Position numbers and translations under genes: made by a program
The notes under the pieces: model-generated
What the model was told of the DNA's origin: nothing
Seen by the model: only the letters and a program-made list of their open reading frames with translations
The model's database searches: none
Shown: positions 9,543 through 22,400 of the stretch, piece by piece
Position numbering within the stretch: the stretch's first letter is position 1
How the letters are laid out: every line of letters begins with the position of its first letter
Assembly (NCBI GenBank): GCA_013396655.1
Contig: WBMV01005060.1
Coordinates: 558,001 to 622,000 of the forward strand
Direction of reading: 5' to 3'
From: Campylorhamphus procurvoides
Lineage: Eukaryota > Chordata > Aves > Passeriformes > Dendrocolaptidae
DNA: 64,000 bases

Positions 9543-12500
9543 CCACAACTACACAAATAATAATGAAATTATTCTTGCTTAGGTCCCCAGTATGTTCAAC
9601 ACTTAGAATGACTGTGTCAACAGAGAGTAAATGTCTAAGAATTATTTTATTAGTTAAATCAAAAGCAAGCAGAGTAAATAGTGAAGAAAACAGTTTCACA
9701 GAATCACGCTGGAAAATGTATTAGTTTCTGTCTCCAAAATCAAAGTAAAAATTGTTTTCATATTTATCATAAAATTTCGCATTAATTGGCTTTGCTGCTA
9801 TAGCAATTACATAGAATTACTGAAAAATACTCAAAATTCAAATACTAGATCTCCTTCTCTCAGCTGTTGAATTTTTCTAAGTAATGGCATTCTGTTGTGT
9901 GTTTTTGACTGTTTTCCACTTTAGAGGAACTTGATATCTCTCTCCAAATGTACCTGACCACATCTTTAATGCATGTAAATTATAATAGTGACTGTTGAAA
10001 ATATTTATCTGCTACTTCTCTGTCTCAACTTATTCTAGTTCAGAATTATTCATACAAATAATCTTCCCTCCCTCTGAAAGCCTGAGGTGGAAAAACAATG
10101 GCTTTTTAACACTGCTAAGCAGTTCTGGTGGAAATAAAAGATATTTGAAGAAATGTTTAAAGAAACAACAGTTCTCACTGCCCAAAGACTTGGCTGTGCA
10201 AATATTCCTGCTCATATTCCTGACCTGCATGGCTGAGGCTGAACCAGGCTCTGCAGGCAAGTCTAGTGGAGCCTGTGTCTGATGAGGCAACACCGTGATA
10301 CTTCTCCAGCTCCTTCCAATTGCAATCCAAAATTATTAGTTCTGCATCAATATATTGGCAACAATTAGTCTTGCATACCAAGTTCATTCAAAGTGACAGA
10401 AGATCATTCTATATTGGCAGAAACCTATATACTAAAACTTGATCCTTTTTTGTCAGGAAAATCCCCATAATAAAGGCCAAAAAGCTCAGAATTATTCAGA
10501 CTTAAAGCCAGAACAGGGACAATTTTTGAGTTGGGACATTATTCTTTCCTCCGTTTTTGGTAATGTTATCCATTTTGTCCCTAACATAGTGGATTATAAA
10601 ACAGGTTTTGCTCTGAGCTACCTTCAACTGCTCCCTCATTTCAGCCAGGAAACTCTCAGCTGTAGAGCTCAGAGACTTTCATCCCCCTTGCCATGTGTTG
10701 CAAATTGTTAATGCCTACTTTAGCTGTCAGAACGTCTGCAGAATTGGGAATGATTGGCTTTCTTCCCTATTTTCACAACAGACAGGTCAATGTATAGACA
10801 TGCCTTTCTGCAGGCTGCCTTTCCACATTCTCCAGAGGAGCTGCACTTGTTCTCATACCAGACCTCCTTTTTCAGGCCTCAAGGACATATAATGTTCACA
10901 TATTTCAGCTCTGGCTAAGTAAAAATTGCAGCTTTAATGCTGAAGTTGCCATGTGTGTAACAAAATTAAGTCTTTCCATTGTTATTGCTGTCTTTTCTAC
11001 TCAAGATTGAAGCTAAAAGATAAAATCCTGAGTTTTCCTCTTAAATTTTATCCAAAAGTAATTTTGCAATGCAGCTTGCAATGAAAAGTTAATGGCAAAA
11101 ATGGTAATAGAGAAGTGAAACCACAACCTTTTTATTCCCCTGTACCTTTCTATCAGGATATTCATTTGTACTGAAAATTGCAATTAAAGACAGTTTCTAC
11201 AAAATTGGAAGAAACCCTGTCAAGACACTTGGCACTACACTTCCATGAAAACCTACTCTAATTGAATTTGTTTGCTCCAGTCAAACTTTGTGTTTGCCTT
11301 TAGATGACAAGAATCAGGCACAGACTCTATTTGAAGAGGTGATTGAGGGTTATGAAGAGTCATCGCCACTTTTGTCCAACACATTTCAGAAGGAATTGTG
11401 GTCATCCCCTCCTGAAAGCCCTCAGGAGCTTTTGTTTTCTCCTTCCCTTTTCCAGATTTGCACTGGTGAGTTTGTTGCCCTCTTTTGGAGCTTCTTGTGG
11501 GATCTTTCTAATACTGAAGAATTTCAGTGCTACACTGAGCAGCAGTTCACTCACAGGCAAAGAGCTTCCATTTGAATGAACAGATGAAAGGGCTGCCTAA
11601 GGATTATGGCCTCAAATTTTCATATATTGTTTTATTATACATAAAAGTGATAATCTCCACAGAATTAAATTACCAGCATGATCTGCTTACAGCGCCAATT
11701 TTAATTTACTTTAAGTAACTATCCCAGAAGGTGGAAGGAAGGCTTTTTTCTCCAGTTTTTTGAAATTTCTATTATTTGAAAAAGCCAAATGAGTGCTTCA
11801 TTTGCCAAGGAGATTATAAAATGCTCTCACAGGACTCAGTATGCAATGTTTCCTTACTTTTATTTCAGCTTTTGTAGAGAACTACAAATAATTGGTTTCT
11901 ACAAGAGAAAGTTTCTAAGCATTACATAAGACATTTCTGTCTCTGGAGATGATAGTAATAAAAGAATAATGTGATAATACAAAATGTATCTCCTGACTTC
12001 CACCTAGAACAGACTACTTTCCAAAGACTGTCATAAGATGGATACATGAAAGGCTTCCCAAATCCTTGAGGTAAGTCCCATGCTATTCACCATGTTGTAT
12101 AAACCTTTCCACAATTTGCTGACCCTCAATCTGAAAGCAGATAATTCCATTCACAGAAATCCTTCTTAAGAAGGAGGAGAGGTCAACTTGTGTGCTTATA
12201 ACTTTATATTACCGATCAACTTTAATTTAACTCATGGCCAATCACATCTTTAACTTGAATGCCTTTCTGCAGTGTCTGGGCTGTGATGTATTTATTAAAA
12301 AAGAAATCAGCCATAATACATGGTGAGTAAAGGTGCCCCTTCTATTCCTCCCTTTCCTTCTGACCCTGCACTATGCACAGACATTTCCTCAGTGCTGCCA
12401 GCCCAAGGAGTTTTCATGAACATGAAGAAATATTCACATGCACTCAAAATAGTGATACTAAAATAAAGATGAGGCTACTTTGCTTGTTTCACCGAGCTTT

Positions 12501-12662
12501 GAACCCAGCTGTGGTAGCTGACAGTCCCATCATGTAACTATTACAGATTTAACCCACAAGGTCTGATGTTAGTTCTACACCACAAGACGGCTCTCTTTAC
12601 TCCACAATCTCCTTTTAGAATATGAAGAGATGATCTTTTGTTTTCTGTCAAAATATCTTTAA

Positions 12663-12704
12663 TTTTTCTCTTCCTTTCTCCTTTCTTTTCTCTTATTCCT
12701 TTCC
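12663..12704. repeat. Polypyrimidine tract
   Basis: About 42 bases that are almost all C and T (runs of TTTCTC, TTCC and CTTT). It is an ordinary homopyrimidine low-complexity tract. Confidence 0.8.
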
Positions 12705-13691
12705 AAGATGCCTTAGCACCACTCTACACTTTCATTCATTTATCTCAAACATAGGACCTCTTTAAGTATGCAGAAATTGGTTGTAAAACTAGACTGTAAA
12801 ATGCTAAGAATGAAGATATTGTCCAAATAGTAGTTAACAATGCATATAAAATCAGCAGGTTTTCTTTCTCATTTTATCCATTTCATTTCATGCTAACAAG
12901 TAGGATGACAGCCTTATTGTCATGAAAAAAAAAGTTCCCGGGAGAAGACTTCTGAAATGTCTTTAGTCTGGGAATTAAAACATCACCTCTAACAAGGTAG
13001 AATTGGTCAAAAATGTCCCAGCACTTAAATCAGTAGAGAAAATTAAGTGGATATAAGGTTACACTTATTCTAGCAAATTCATCTCCAATCTGCAGTTCTT
13101 CATGTATTTTTAAATGCTTATGAGCAGAACTGTTCTTGCAGCTCTGCACAGCACTCCTCACCCTCATTTTATGTAACTGCTGAACTTTCATTGACGTTTG
13201 TGAGAAATCAATTTTTGGCTGTCAGAGGAGTGTTTTCAACTGCACATGCAAAGTCCATCCCAGGGGTGCCACACCTGGCTGGACAGCAGGGGCTGCAACT
13301 GTAAGGGCAGCTTTGGGAACAACCAAAGTCTTTCAGGACAAAGTACAGCCCAGGTGCTGGCAGAACGCAGGGAGGGTTACAGGGAGTCAGGGCAAAGGCT
13401 CCTCCAGGATACTCCCAGTGCATCCCACCAGGAAATCCAACACACCTGAAACACTTTTCCTGGCAAGGGCCTTTGGTCTCCTACTCACCAGCCCTGTCCT
13501 GGATCATGAAAAATGTAAATTAAAGCAAATAAAAGATAATTTGTTTCTTTTAAAGGATTGGCAAAAACTCTATATACAGTTTGTGGGGAACCATATTCCC
13601 CATTTTACGCTTTTAAGCCATTTTTCTTGGACTGTAAATTCCTCCTGGGAGAAGCCATATATTGCAAGCATTTGCAGAGTCTCTTTCTACA

Positions 13692-13737
13692 GCAATAACA
13701 ATAACAATAATTGTTATTGTCGCTATTATTATTCATA
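13692..13737. repeat. (AAC/AAT)n cluster with 11-bp hairpin
   Basis: AATAAC units run into their own complement. Positions 13698-13708 and 13710-13720 are exact reverse complements around one base. A short ATT run follows. Confidence 0.85.
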
Positions 13738-14823
13738 AAAGCCCAGCAGCGGCAGAAGTGAGGGTTCCCTTAGGAACCTTGTAAGGATCTTGGTGGCTGA
13801 AAGCTGGGAGTTTTCTAGGGAAGTGTATTAGCCAAGACAGTTTGCCTGAAGCAAAGACGAACAATCTGCAGGTCATGCTGCGTCCCCAAAATCAGATTAG
13901 GGCTCCTCAGGTTTCATTTTGAATTCACCCCATGTAGAGAAAATACACACAGCGAGTTTGTGCAGCCCTGAAAGGCAACATGGCATTTTCAACCAGAGGA
14001 GTATTTGTCTTATCTTCTTTTTCATTCTCTTGTATACACACACTTTCTGGGTATTGACCCTTCAACCAGCTGCAGTGGAGGATGCAATCACTGTGCATTG
14101 CATGACAGATAATTTTTTCATTGAAGCCTTTTTAGTCTTTGCATCTCAGGGCTCTGGTTTATAATCCAAATACAATTAACAAATTCTTGTACCATTTGTA
14201 AGCCGAGGTACAGTGTCTACCCACGTATTTAGCTGGTGTCTATGGGTAAAAATTATGTTATTTGACTTATTTTAGTCAATAATGAAAAGGATTTAATCAA
14301 AGAAGCTCTGACTGCCGTGATTTCTGACCTGGTATCACTTTCCCTCCCTTGTTTTATCCACTTAATATCTCAGTAAGCTTTAATAACATTTTTGGCCAAT
14401 TCGTATAGTGCTGATTCATGGATTCACACTGATGCTTTGTCAGCTGCAAGCACTCTGATTTCTTTCTAACTTCTTTACTGACTTTTGGGGTTGATCTCTC
14501 TGAACACTTTAACTATGCCATGCTACAAGCTGTGATTCAGTTTTACCACAGCATACCACAATGCTACTAAAAAGATTTTTTTTTAATTTCTAAGGTGGGG
14601 GTTTTTGAGCGGGACTGACAAGGAATTAAAATATTTACACTGGAAAAGTTGGAATAATCAGATATAAAATTAAAGTCCCTGAAAATCTGAGTGTTTATGA
14701 GCACAGTTTCTACTGATGTCCATTCATAACACAGGCAAAAACTTCATGATTTTTTGCTCATAACTAGAAAGAGCACTTAGGTTAAAATGTCATTTAATGA
14801 AAACTCTGCCTAACAAAATGCCT

Positions 14824-14858
14824 CAAAAAAACAAAAAACCAAAAACAACAACAACAAC
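14824..14858. repeat. A/C-rich low-complexity tract
   Basis: CAAAAAAACAAAAAACC followed by (AAC)n. Similar tracts recur at 45964, 49861 and 62481. Confidence 0.85.
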
Positions 14859-16754
14859 GTAACACTGAAATAAAACACAAAGAGGGAACATGAAATTCCT
14901 ATCAGTCTTGGGAGCAATTTTACCTTCACTAATTTCACTAATTTTAGCTTCACTAATTTCATGCCACCAAGGTCTAACATTAACTGCACAGACCTTTTTT
15001 TCTCAACTTCAGTGTATTCCTACTATTTAAGGACTGAAAACTGTCATCAAGGAACTGAATATATTTTCAAAAGCACCATTCACTCCAGGAATTTGTCCAT
15101 CAGCAGTTCTGGATGCTGTACAAAGCTGCAAATCTCCTTCAGAGGCAAACACTGAAGTGAAGCAGCAGTGCTGTTAAAGCATTGCAAAACATGTGTGGTG
15201 TAGCTCTCACGTCTGTCTCACACATAGTATTGTCACAGAAGATAAGTCTTCTGATCAGTGGCTCCCAGCTTTAAGAAATAATGATATAGTTCTAGATAAT
15301 CGACTGCTACCCATTACCATACTTTTGAAGTGCTGGAACATTCATGTGCCTTATTTTCCACTTCCTCAGGGTATCCCCATTAAATATCACATGAATTTTT
15401 CTCCCATGTTAAGAAAACAAAACCTGCATATTAATTCTTTTTAAGGAAGGCATAAATGTAATAAGAAAGGAACATTGATTATTCTATTCATCTATAAACT
15501 ACTCCAATAGGCATATAAATTACGCTGGGAAATGTAATGTAGCTTTAATTAACAGCAGTGCTACCCCCGTGTTACAAGAGTCGTGACAGATGAAACCTGC
15601 AGCAACCCATCTGATTGCTCCGATAGCAGTTTAAGCTAATTCACAGCAAAAGACACAAAGTTAAAAAGCCAAAACACCACACGTTTTACAAGGATATTGT
15701 TATTTAAAGGACGATCTCTGTATCACTGACTAGATTTCTGTTTCTTAGTAAAGAAACTTTAAGTGACTCTCCTGTAAGTGTAACCAAGAGCCAAGGTGTC
15801 CAAGACTTCCATGCACTCCTCCATGGCTGTTTCTAATATCAGAATAAAAGCCCAAAGAACTGCACTCTTCTCACTCCAAAATGCTTGTGGTTGAGTTCCC
15901 CAAATCTGGAATTCAGCAAAGCAATTTACCTACTAAATGTTTGCTACCATGGCCCCAGAAGGCACAAATCTTAGAAAGAGCAATGAGTGAATAAACTATT
16001 GAAAATGTCCTGCTTCACCCATTTGTGTGCTACAAATCTGGCCTTCAGCTGCTGTTCCCTATTCATGGCAGCTCACACAGTGTTAGTACTTTCAAACAGA
16101 AAACTCTTTTTTTATCTAGAGAAACAATCAGTTTATTTTATATTTTAGGACTATTTGTTGCAAGGACTAAACTAGAATCTAGAATTAACTTGTTTTATTT
16201 ACTTTGAGAAATAAAGCAAAAACACAGGGAATTGTAAATTCAATGATTTATTGCTAATCTGCTATTCCTATTCATTATTTATGTCTATGTTTATATATAA
16301 AGATAAACTGTATTTATAGATTTTACTTTATATACATTATAAGATATAAAAGAAAGTATTTCCTTCTCTCAATTACTTCTCAGCTAAATGCTCAAGGTTC
16401 AAACAGATAAACTGTAGATGTCTGTCTTGACAGCCAAATAAGACTGAGCTTTTGTACTTCATGTTATATTTAGCAAGAGTCTGGTTTGGTCCATTTCTCT
16501 CTGTGCTGTACCAAGGTTTGCACTGGAATTGATGACACTTTTAGAAGGCAAATGTGCTCAGTGTTACTCAGAAAGATAATTTTTGATCATCCTGTTTGAT
16601 TGAAAGTACAGTAGAATTGGTCAAGATTTCCAAGATTACAGCAAAGATATTCTTATCCCCATTGATATGTCATGCAAAAGAGAATTAAGTTTTTTTCACA
16701 CCTATTCTGCATTTAGGAAAAAATCTGATTTGTTGACTGTGATGTTTATATACT

Positions 16755-16776
16755 TTGTGTGTGTGTGTGTGTGTGT
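16755..16776. repeat. (TG)n microsatellite
   Basis: About ten uninterrupted TG units. Confidence 0.95.
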
Positions 16777-18163
16777 AAAATTTGGGGTGTTTTTGTGACC
16801 CCCATTACAGCCAAGGCTAAATAAGACTATCCCAACCCACCAGATTTCAGCTGTCCGAGCCCCACCACCTGTACCAGGTGTGCTGCAGTCCCCAGGTGTC
16901 CCTGTCCCAGAGCACCTCTCCGGCACACTCAAATGTCACCCAGGATTCCCCCAGTGCTACCTGACACAGAAGCCACTTATTTCCCTACAGACTGAGCAGG
17001 ATAAACACACTCCAACAAACCTTTCTCTCCATCAGTACTGGTGAAGTTTAGCTAGACAGTTGCCCAGAACAGGCCCAGTTTTTTGTGCAGCCTGGAATGG
17101 CATGGGGCTTTGCAGGACGTGGTTGGATGAGTGGCTGCATGAAAACACCCCTGAATGGGAACTTGTGTAACTGTTGAATTGAAAAAGCTAAACCAGACCC
17201 TTTCCCACCCTCCACACACTCATGGCTTCACTTTGCTAACAGGAATAGGAAGTAGTAAATGATTTTTTTATTACTCCTGTTATCATTCACATTAATGCCA
17301 TATCACACAAATCTGGGAAGTCCAAATGGGGGACCATAATGGCAGTGAATCCAATTTACTTTTAGTGTAAGCTCTTCAAATGCGCCTGAGGAATGCAAGG
17401 CACTTTTTCAAAAACAAAAGTCAGGCCCATGAAAGAATAGCTTCCCTCGCTGTCACACCAAACACCCTCATGTACACAGCCTAGATTTATCCCCCTCCTA
17501 TTACTCTTTACATCATTTTTGTTAGCCAGGGAAAGTTTCCCTGACACAGTTTTGACAATTCCACAATTAATTTGTCTTCATTTCATTGTGTCCTTAATAA
17601 CATTATATAGGCAACAGATGTCAAGACTTCTCAAGTGGAATGAAGCAGAAGTGAACTCACATCCCTAATAAATTGTTTATTGAATATTTATTTTTACTTG
17701 GATGACATAGCATTCGTGAATCTGTTGGTGGTAAAGCCCATGCTTACAGGCTGCAGCATAACACTTATTGAAGCAGCTACTCTTGCCAAATCTATATTGC
17801 ATTTATAAATCTTCAAAACAAGCCCCGGTAAATGTCACTTCTTCTTAAATGCTTGGCAGAATCAATGACAAGTGATGCTGCCTTTGCCCTTGAAGAATTC
17901 ATATGTTTGGATCCAAGTCCAAATTCTAAAAACCTGTTCAGAAACACACACAACATAAACACACATGCAATGCACCAGAAGCACCAAGGAAAGAAAGGAA
18001 AATATACTCAGAATGGAAAAGTTCAATAAAACTAGGAAAACTTGTCTATGGCTTTTTAGACTTTCATTGTAAGCTCTGAGAAATACAGTATGACAAAGCC
18101 CATTAACTTACTTCCATTCTGCATTGGAACATGCACATGGCATCAGGCAGTACTATGTGCCAT

Positions 18164-18182
18164 GTGTTTGTGTTTGTGTTTC
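18164..18182. repeat. (GTGTTT)n short tandem repeat
   Basis: Three copies of a hexamer GTGTTT in a row. Confidence 0.8.
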
Positions 18183-19381
18183 CTAAGTATGCATGATAAT
18201 TATGGGGGGTTTAGTTATATCTTCAAATTTCAAGAGAAATGAAACACAAAAACCGAGTAAAACAGTAAAAAAATGTCGTATCTCCTCTAACTTCTTGAAT
18301 GTCACCAGTGACTTGTGGAACAGTCTGCTCAGTGTCAGTGGGATGCCCATCTCTAAAGAGTGGAGCTGCTCTGTTAGCAGCATGGTCCAGATTTGCTGTC
18401 ATGCCTGACATGGCACAACCCAAACACTTTTCCAAGGAAAGCATTGCAGCATCCTCGTTTTCCATCTGTTTTTGTAACAGTCATGGTTTAAAAGAGTATG
18501 GGGTAATCTAGTCGTGGTTCTGAATTATACAGCAAGTAGTATTCTTCAAGAGCATGTCAGCTGGCTCAGGTTAATGACATGTCTCTGTGGCAGAGCTGCA
18601 ACTACATCGTCTTTTTTGCCCACGGTGGATTTCTCAGAGTTAGGGGAACTTCCCTGAGGAGAAATGCTGTCAGCACAGGGCAAAGAAAGAGACCAGATAA
18701 AGAGAATTCATGGAGATCCAGCAGTGGAAAGTCTCTCTTCTTCAGAGTTATAATCCCTACAGCACCTTAACCCCTCCAGCCACAGAGAGCAGGGGATGCA
18801 GAAGCCCTCTCTTCCTCCTTTCATAAGGATCTTTTCTTCTAAGGAGAAACTGGACATGTGGATTTCCTGACTTGGCCCACAACTCTCGTCAGGGCACCTC
18901 CCTCCCTAACCAGAACCAGCATCTTTTCTTCCTAGCAAAACCGACACTTGTTTCACTCCCAGATGGTGCTGAACATGTTAATTAAACAGAAAATCATCGG
19001 CAGAGTTTGTCATAGAAATGACATTACAGTGATAGATGAAATCTTGGGGCAATATTAATTGATAAAATGCAAAGTGAAATGGAAAAAAAACCCCATTGAT
19101 TCAAATCAAGACCTTCTCCTTATTGGTAGAAGAAATCATCATAGTAAAAAAAGAATAAAAAAATTAGTCTCCATCTATTGATGGCTGCCAGGCTGCTAAT
19201 TGCCTCAGAATGGAAAACTGGCTTTGAAATGGGAGTAGTTCAAAATGAAACAAAAACCCATGGCCTAGATGGTGATGATGAACAAAAAGATGACTTCTCA
19301 AGCACACATCCAGGAAAATGAAGGACAAAAAGATTATGAGATATTTTGCTTCTTTTTGTTTCCCAGTTAAACAAAACACAT

Positions 19382-19411
19382 TCACACACACACACACAAT
19401 AATAATAATAA
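19382..19411. repeat. Compound (CA)n(AAT)n microsatellite
   Basis: About eight CA units pass directly into about five AAT units. Confidence 0.95.
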
Positions 19412-22400
19412 CCTGTCAGCAATTATACCCTATTTAGTAGCATCCCTGGGGATGGTAAATTGTAGTTGGTATGAAGGGGTTTCTTGGGCTCCAAGAGACA
19501 TTAAGAAATGTGATTATTACATTACTGCATTGTTTTATTCCAAATAAAAGATAAACCGACTGCTCTTACTATTAGATTTGTGTCTGATGTCTGCATACAG
19601 TGATTTGTAAAGCATATAAAAATGCTTAAGCACACACCACTTCTTTTTCTCTAATTCCTGTATGCTTTGTTAAATAGTTATCTTAATGCAACAACAGCAG
19701 GATATTTTGGATCTTTACAGGAGAGACAGATTACATGGCAGCCACTAAATACTGGCAAATCATCACACATTGTACAAAGTTTTCAAACGTGCAATGCAGA
19801 GTATTTCATTTCATCCACAAACCCTGAAGATATCTCAACTGATAAAAGGGAATATTCCAGCTCCCTGTCTGAAAATTACTGGAAGCCAGGTGTCAAGATG
19901 CTGGAAAGATGCCCTTTCACCAACTCTCTTTGGCTGTGTGACAGTGAAGTGAGAACGTGCTGGAAGGAAGAAATGATTCTCTGCAAGAACCTTCCCAGTC
20001 TGTGCTGTTGACTCCACACAACTGTAACTGACAGCCTTGGTTTGGAATAATTGGGGGAAGTATTTAATGTTCCCTAAGCAAAATGAATTAAGAGGTTAGA
20101 ATAAAGCCTGAGGGAAGAAACACTACCTGCTCATGGTATGGACTGCAATGAAATCTAAAACTGATACAATTTCCTATTACATAAGAACATGTTTAGTCAC
20201 CTCATATTCTTCACTCGGCTCGCTATACCTCCCTAAAAAATGTTTAGGGTTGTATGACAGCGACAAAGTGTGACAGGTTCCTAATCTGCAAAACAACTGA
20301 AAAATGTTATTTTTTCGCAGAGGCAATCCCACGTTTGTGTGCTGCCTGATTTAGAGTTTCCATCTGGGCAGTTGGCAGTGGTTCCCTTCAGTTCAGGCTA
20401 CCTCGAAAGTTAGCACAGAGGCCTTGGGGAAGCTCTGAATTACACACTCAGTAAGGGAAGAACAGTTTCTTACTGAAATCATTTTCAGATATTTCAATCA
20501 AATGAACAGCAGTTTCATTTCCATTCTTCCAAAAACAGAAATGTAGAAAACCACTTGAAAGCTGAAATTATCATCATTGGAAGTTTGTTGTGCCCTAAAT
20601 CTCTAGGTATAGTTTGAAAGAGACAGGTTTAGTCCACTTGTTTCTCCTCTATCCCTTCTTCATCTAGAAACAGATCTTATTCAGAGGGTTTAAAGAAAAG
20701 AAACTAAAAAATCCACATAATGAAGAGGAAAAAGACATTATTTCTAGAAATATTATTTCATTAGGAGCATTCTCTGCATATCACTGTTCTGTGCATTACA
20801 CACACAAAAAAACGGAACTGCAGTCACCTCCTTCTCTTCCTCCTCCTGTTACTAGGTTGTTAATTCCAACTGTGAAGCCACTGACCCTTGAAATTATTTT
20901 CACATGCCTGGAAAACACATGTGGTTGTTCCTTGCCTTTATCTTTCTAGAACTGTTCCTTCAAAATTCTGTGTGTCCCCTGGAAAATACTAATTCACGTA
21001 GGTGAATTAACAAATATCAAAACTTGGCCTTAGTTTTAGCCTTACAGACTTAAAACCTCTAATGACAGAATTCTGAGTTCAGCTTGCATTATTCCTCCCT
21101 AGTAACATAAAACCAGGTTCTGCATATGTAACACTGCTGCAGCTTAAGCACAGCAAGATCCACCCTGAACTCTCAAATCCCTGCATCTTATTTGTACAAG
21201 CCAGGCTATGAAAAAGACACCTCTAATGAATTCACTGAGAAAGCCTTAGTAGAAGTAGCAACAGCAGACTTGGAGCTATAATATTTAAAGCAACTGCAAA
21301 ATTGTGCTTTCATCAGGAAAGGAACAAAAGCTTTGTTAGTTTTGAAGCTTACATTTATATTCAGCATAATAATTCAAAGTATCATTGCCTGCCACTATTA
21401 GGACACAGAGGTCAAATATGGCAAGTAAAAAAAAAAAAAATTACATTCAAAAGCTATACAAAAGAGAAAATAGGCTCAAATTGTATGAAGTGCAGTGACA
21501 TTATTTAAATGTCTTTGTTAATCAGGGTCCTGACATAAGAGATGGTGCTGAGAAGAATTTGCTCTTCAGACTCTTCTCAGCATGGGTCAAATCTGCTTAA
21601 TATTCTGAACGCTGAGTCTGGCTGAACCGCGTTACCCCTTTATGATCTCTCATCTATTTTTTTTTCCTCCTTTGAATTCAAGATGCACTGGTATTTTCAG
21701 TTTTCATCACTGCTAAAGGGCAGGGAAGTTACAGTATAAACAGTGAAGTTCCTTTCAAGCCTTGTTTATAATGATTTATACATTATATAGCTGTTAGACC
21801 TGCAGAAATTTCTGCAGAAATTCAGAACACAAAAAAAGAAAAGAAAAAACAAAAGGTAGTTTGGAAACGTTTGCGTTTGACCTTATGCTTTTTTTCCAGT
21901 TGCTCAATGAGAAACAAAGAATAGGACTATCTGCTGATTCATACATGAAAAAATAAGAGAAATCTAGTTTCCAGCCCCTAGAGCCAGAAGCAAAGAACGA
22001 CAGGGCCCACAGAGCATTTAATGGACAGATGCTGCTGGGCACTTATCTACACCAACACTCCATTTCAAGTGCGCCCAGGAGGACTATGATGATGTTCCAG
22101 GTGACCAATTATCACTCTCTCATGGATGAAGAGAAGATAAACTAAAAGATCCAAGTCATGCAAGTGGTAAATCTCAGCCAGTACACTGGCCTCCCCATTT
22201 CCCCTGATGTTGTGGTGAGCAAAAAGGACTCCTTAAAACAAAAGTGTTCTCTGGCTCTCCTGTTGGTGCCATACTGGAGAGGATCTTTTCTGCAATCACA
22301 GGATCAACAATCCGTGTTCCTCTATGGTTCCCTCTTCCCCAAGCACTCTTGTAGCTTCCCCAGCCATCCACAAGCTTTATCCTCGCCAGTTGCATTCTCA

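Larger units (their letters stand above)
9236..19381. other. Intronic block, simple repeats only
   Basis: This is long AT-rich intron. It contains a TTA repeat (9524-9542), a pyrimidine tract (12663-12704), an AAC/AAT cluster with a small hairpin (13692-13737), an A/C-rich tract (14824-14858), a TG repeat (16755-16776) and a GTGTTT run (18164-18182). Two less AT-rich patches, about 13210-13480 and 16800-17000, were examined and show no convincing exon or known repeat. Confidence 0.6.

Noticed and set aside
9698..9720. Second CR1 3' end (CACAGAATCACGCTGGAAAA)
   Set aside because: Only a short match to the CR1 terminal motif; the diagnostic GGTTGGAAGGGACC block does not follow.
13208..13738. 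Overlapping open frames on both strands around a GC-richer patch
   Set aside because: Open frames on both strands with no splice signals fit composition, not coding.
19667..20011. 114-codon plus-strand frame as a gene
   Set aside because: No recognised motif, and no flanking signals; treated as random.
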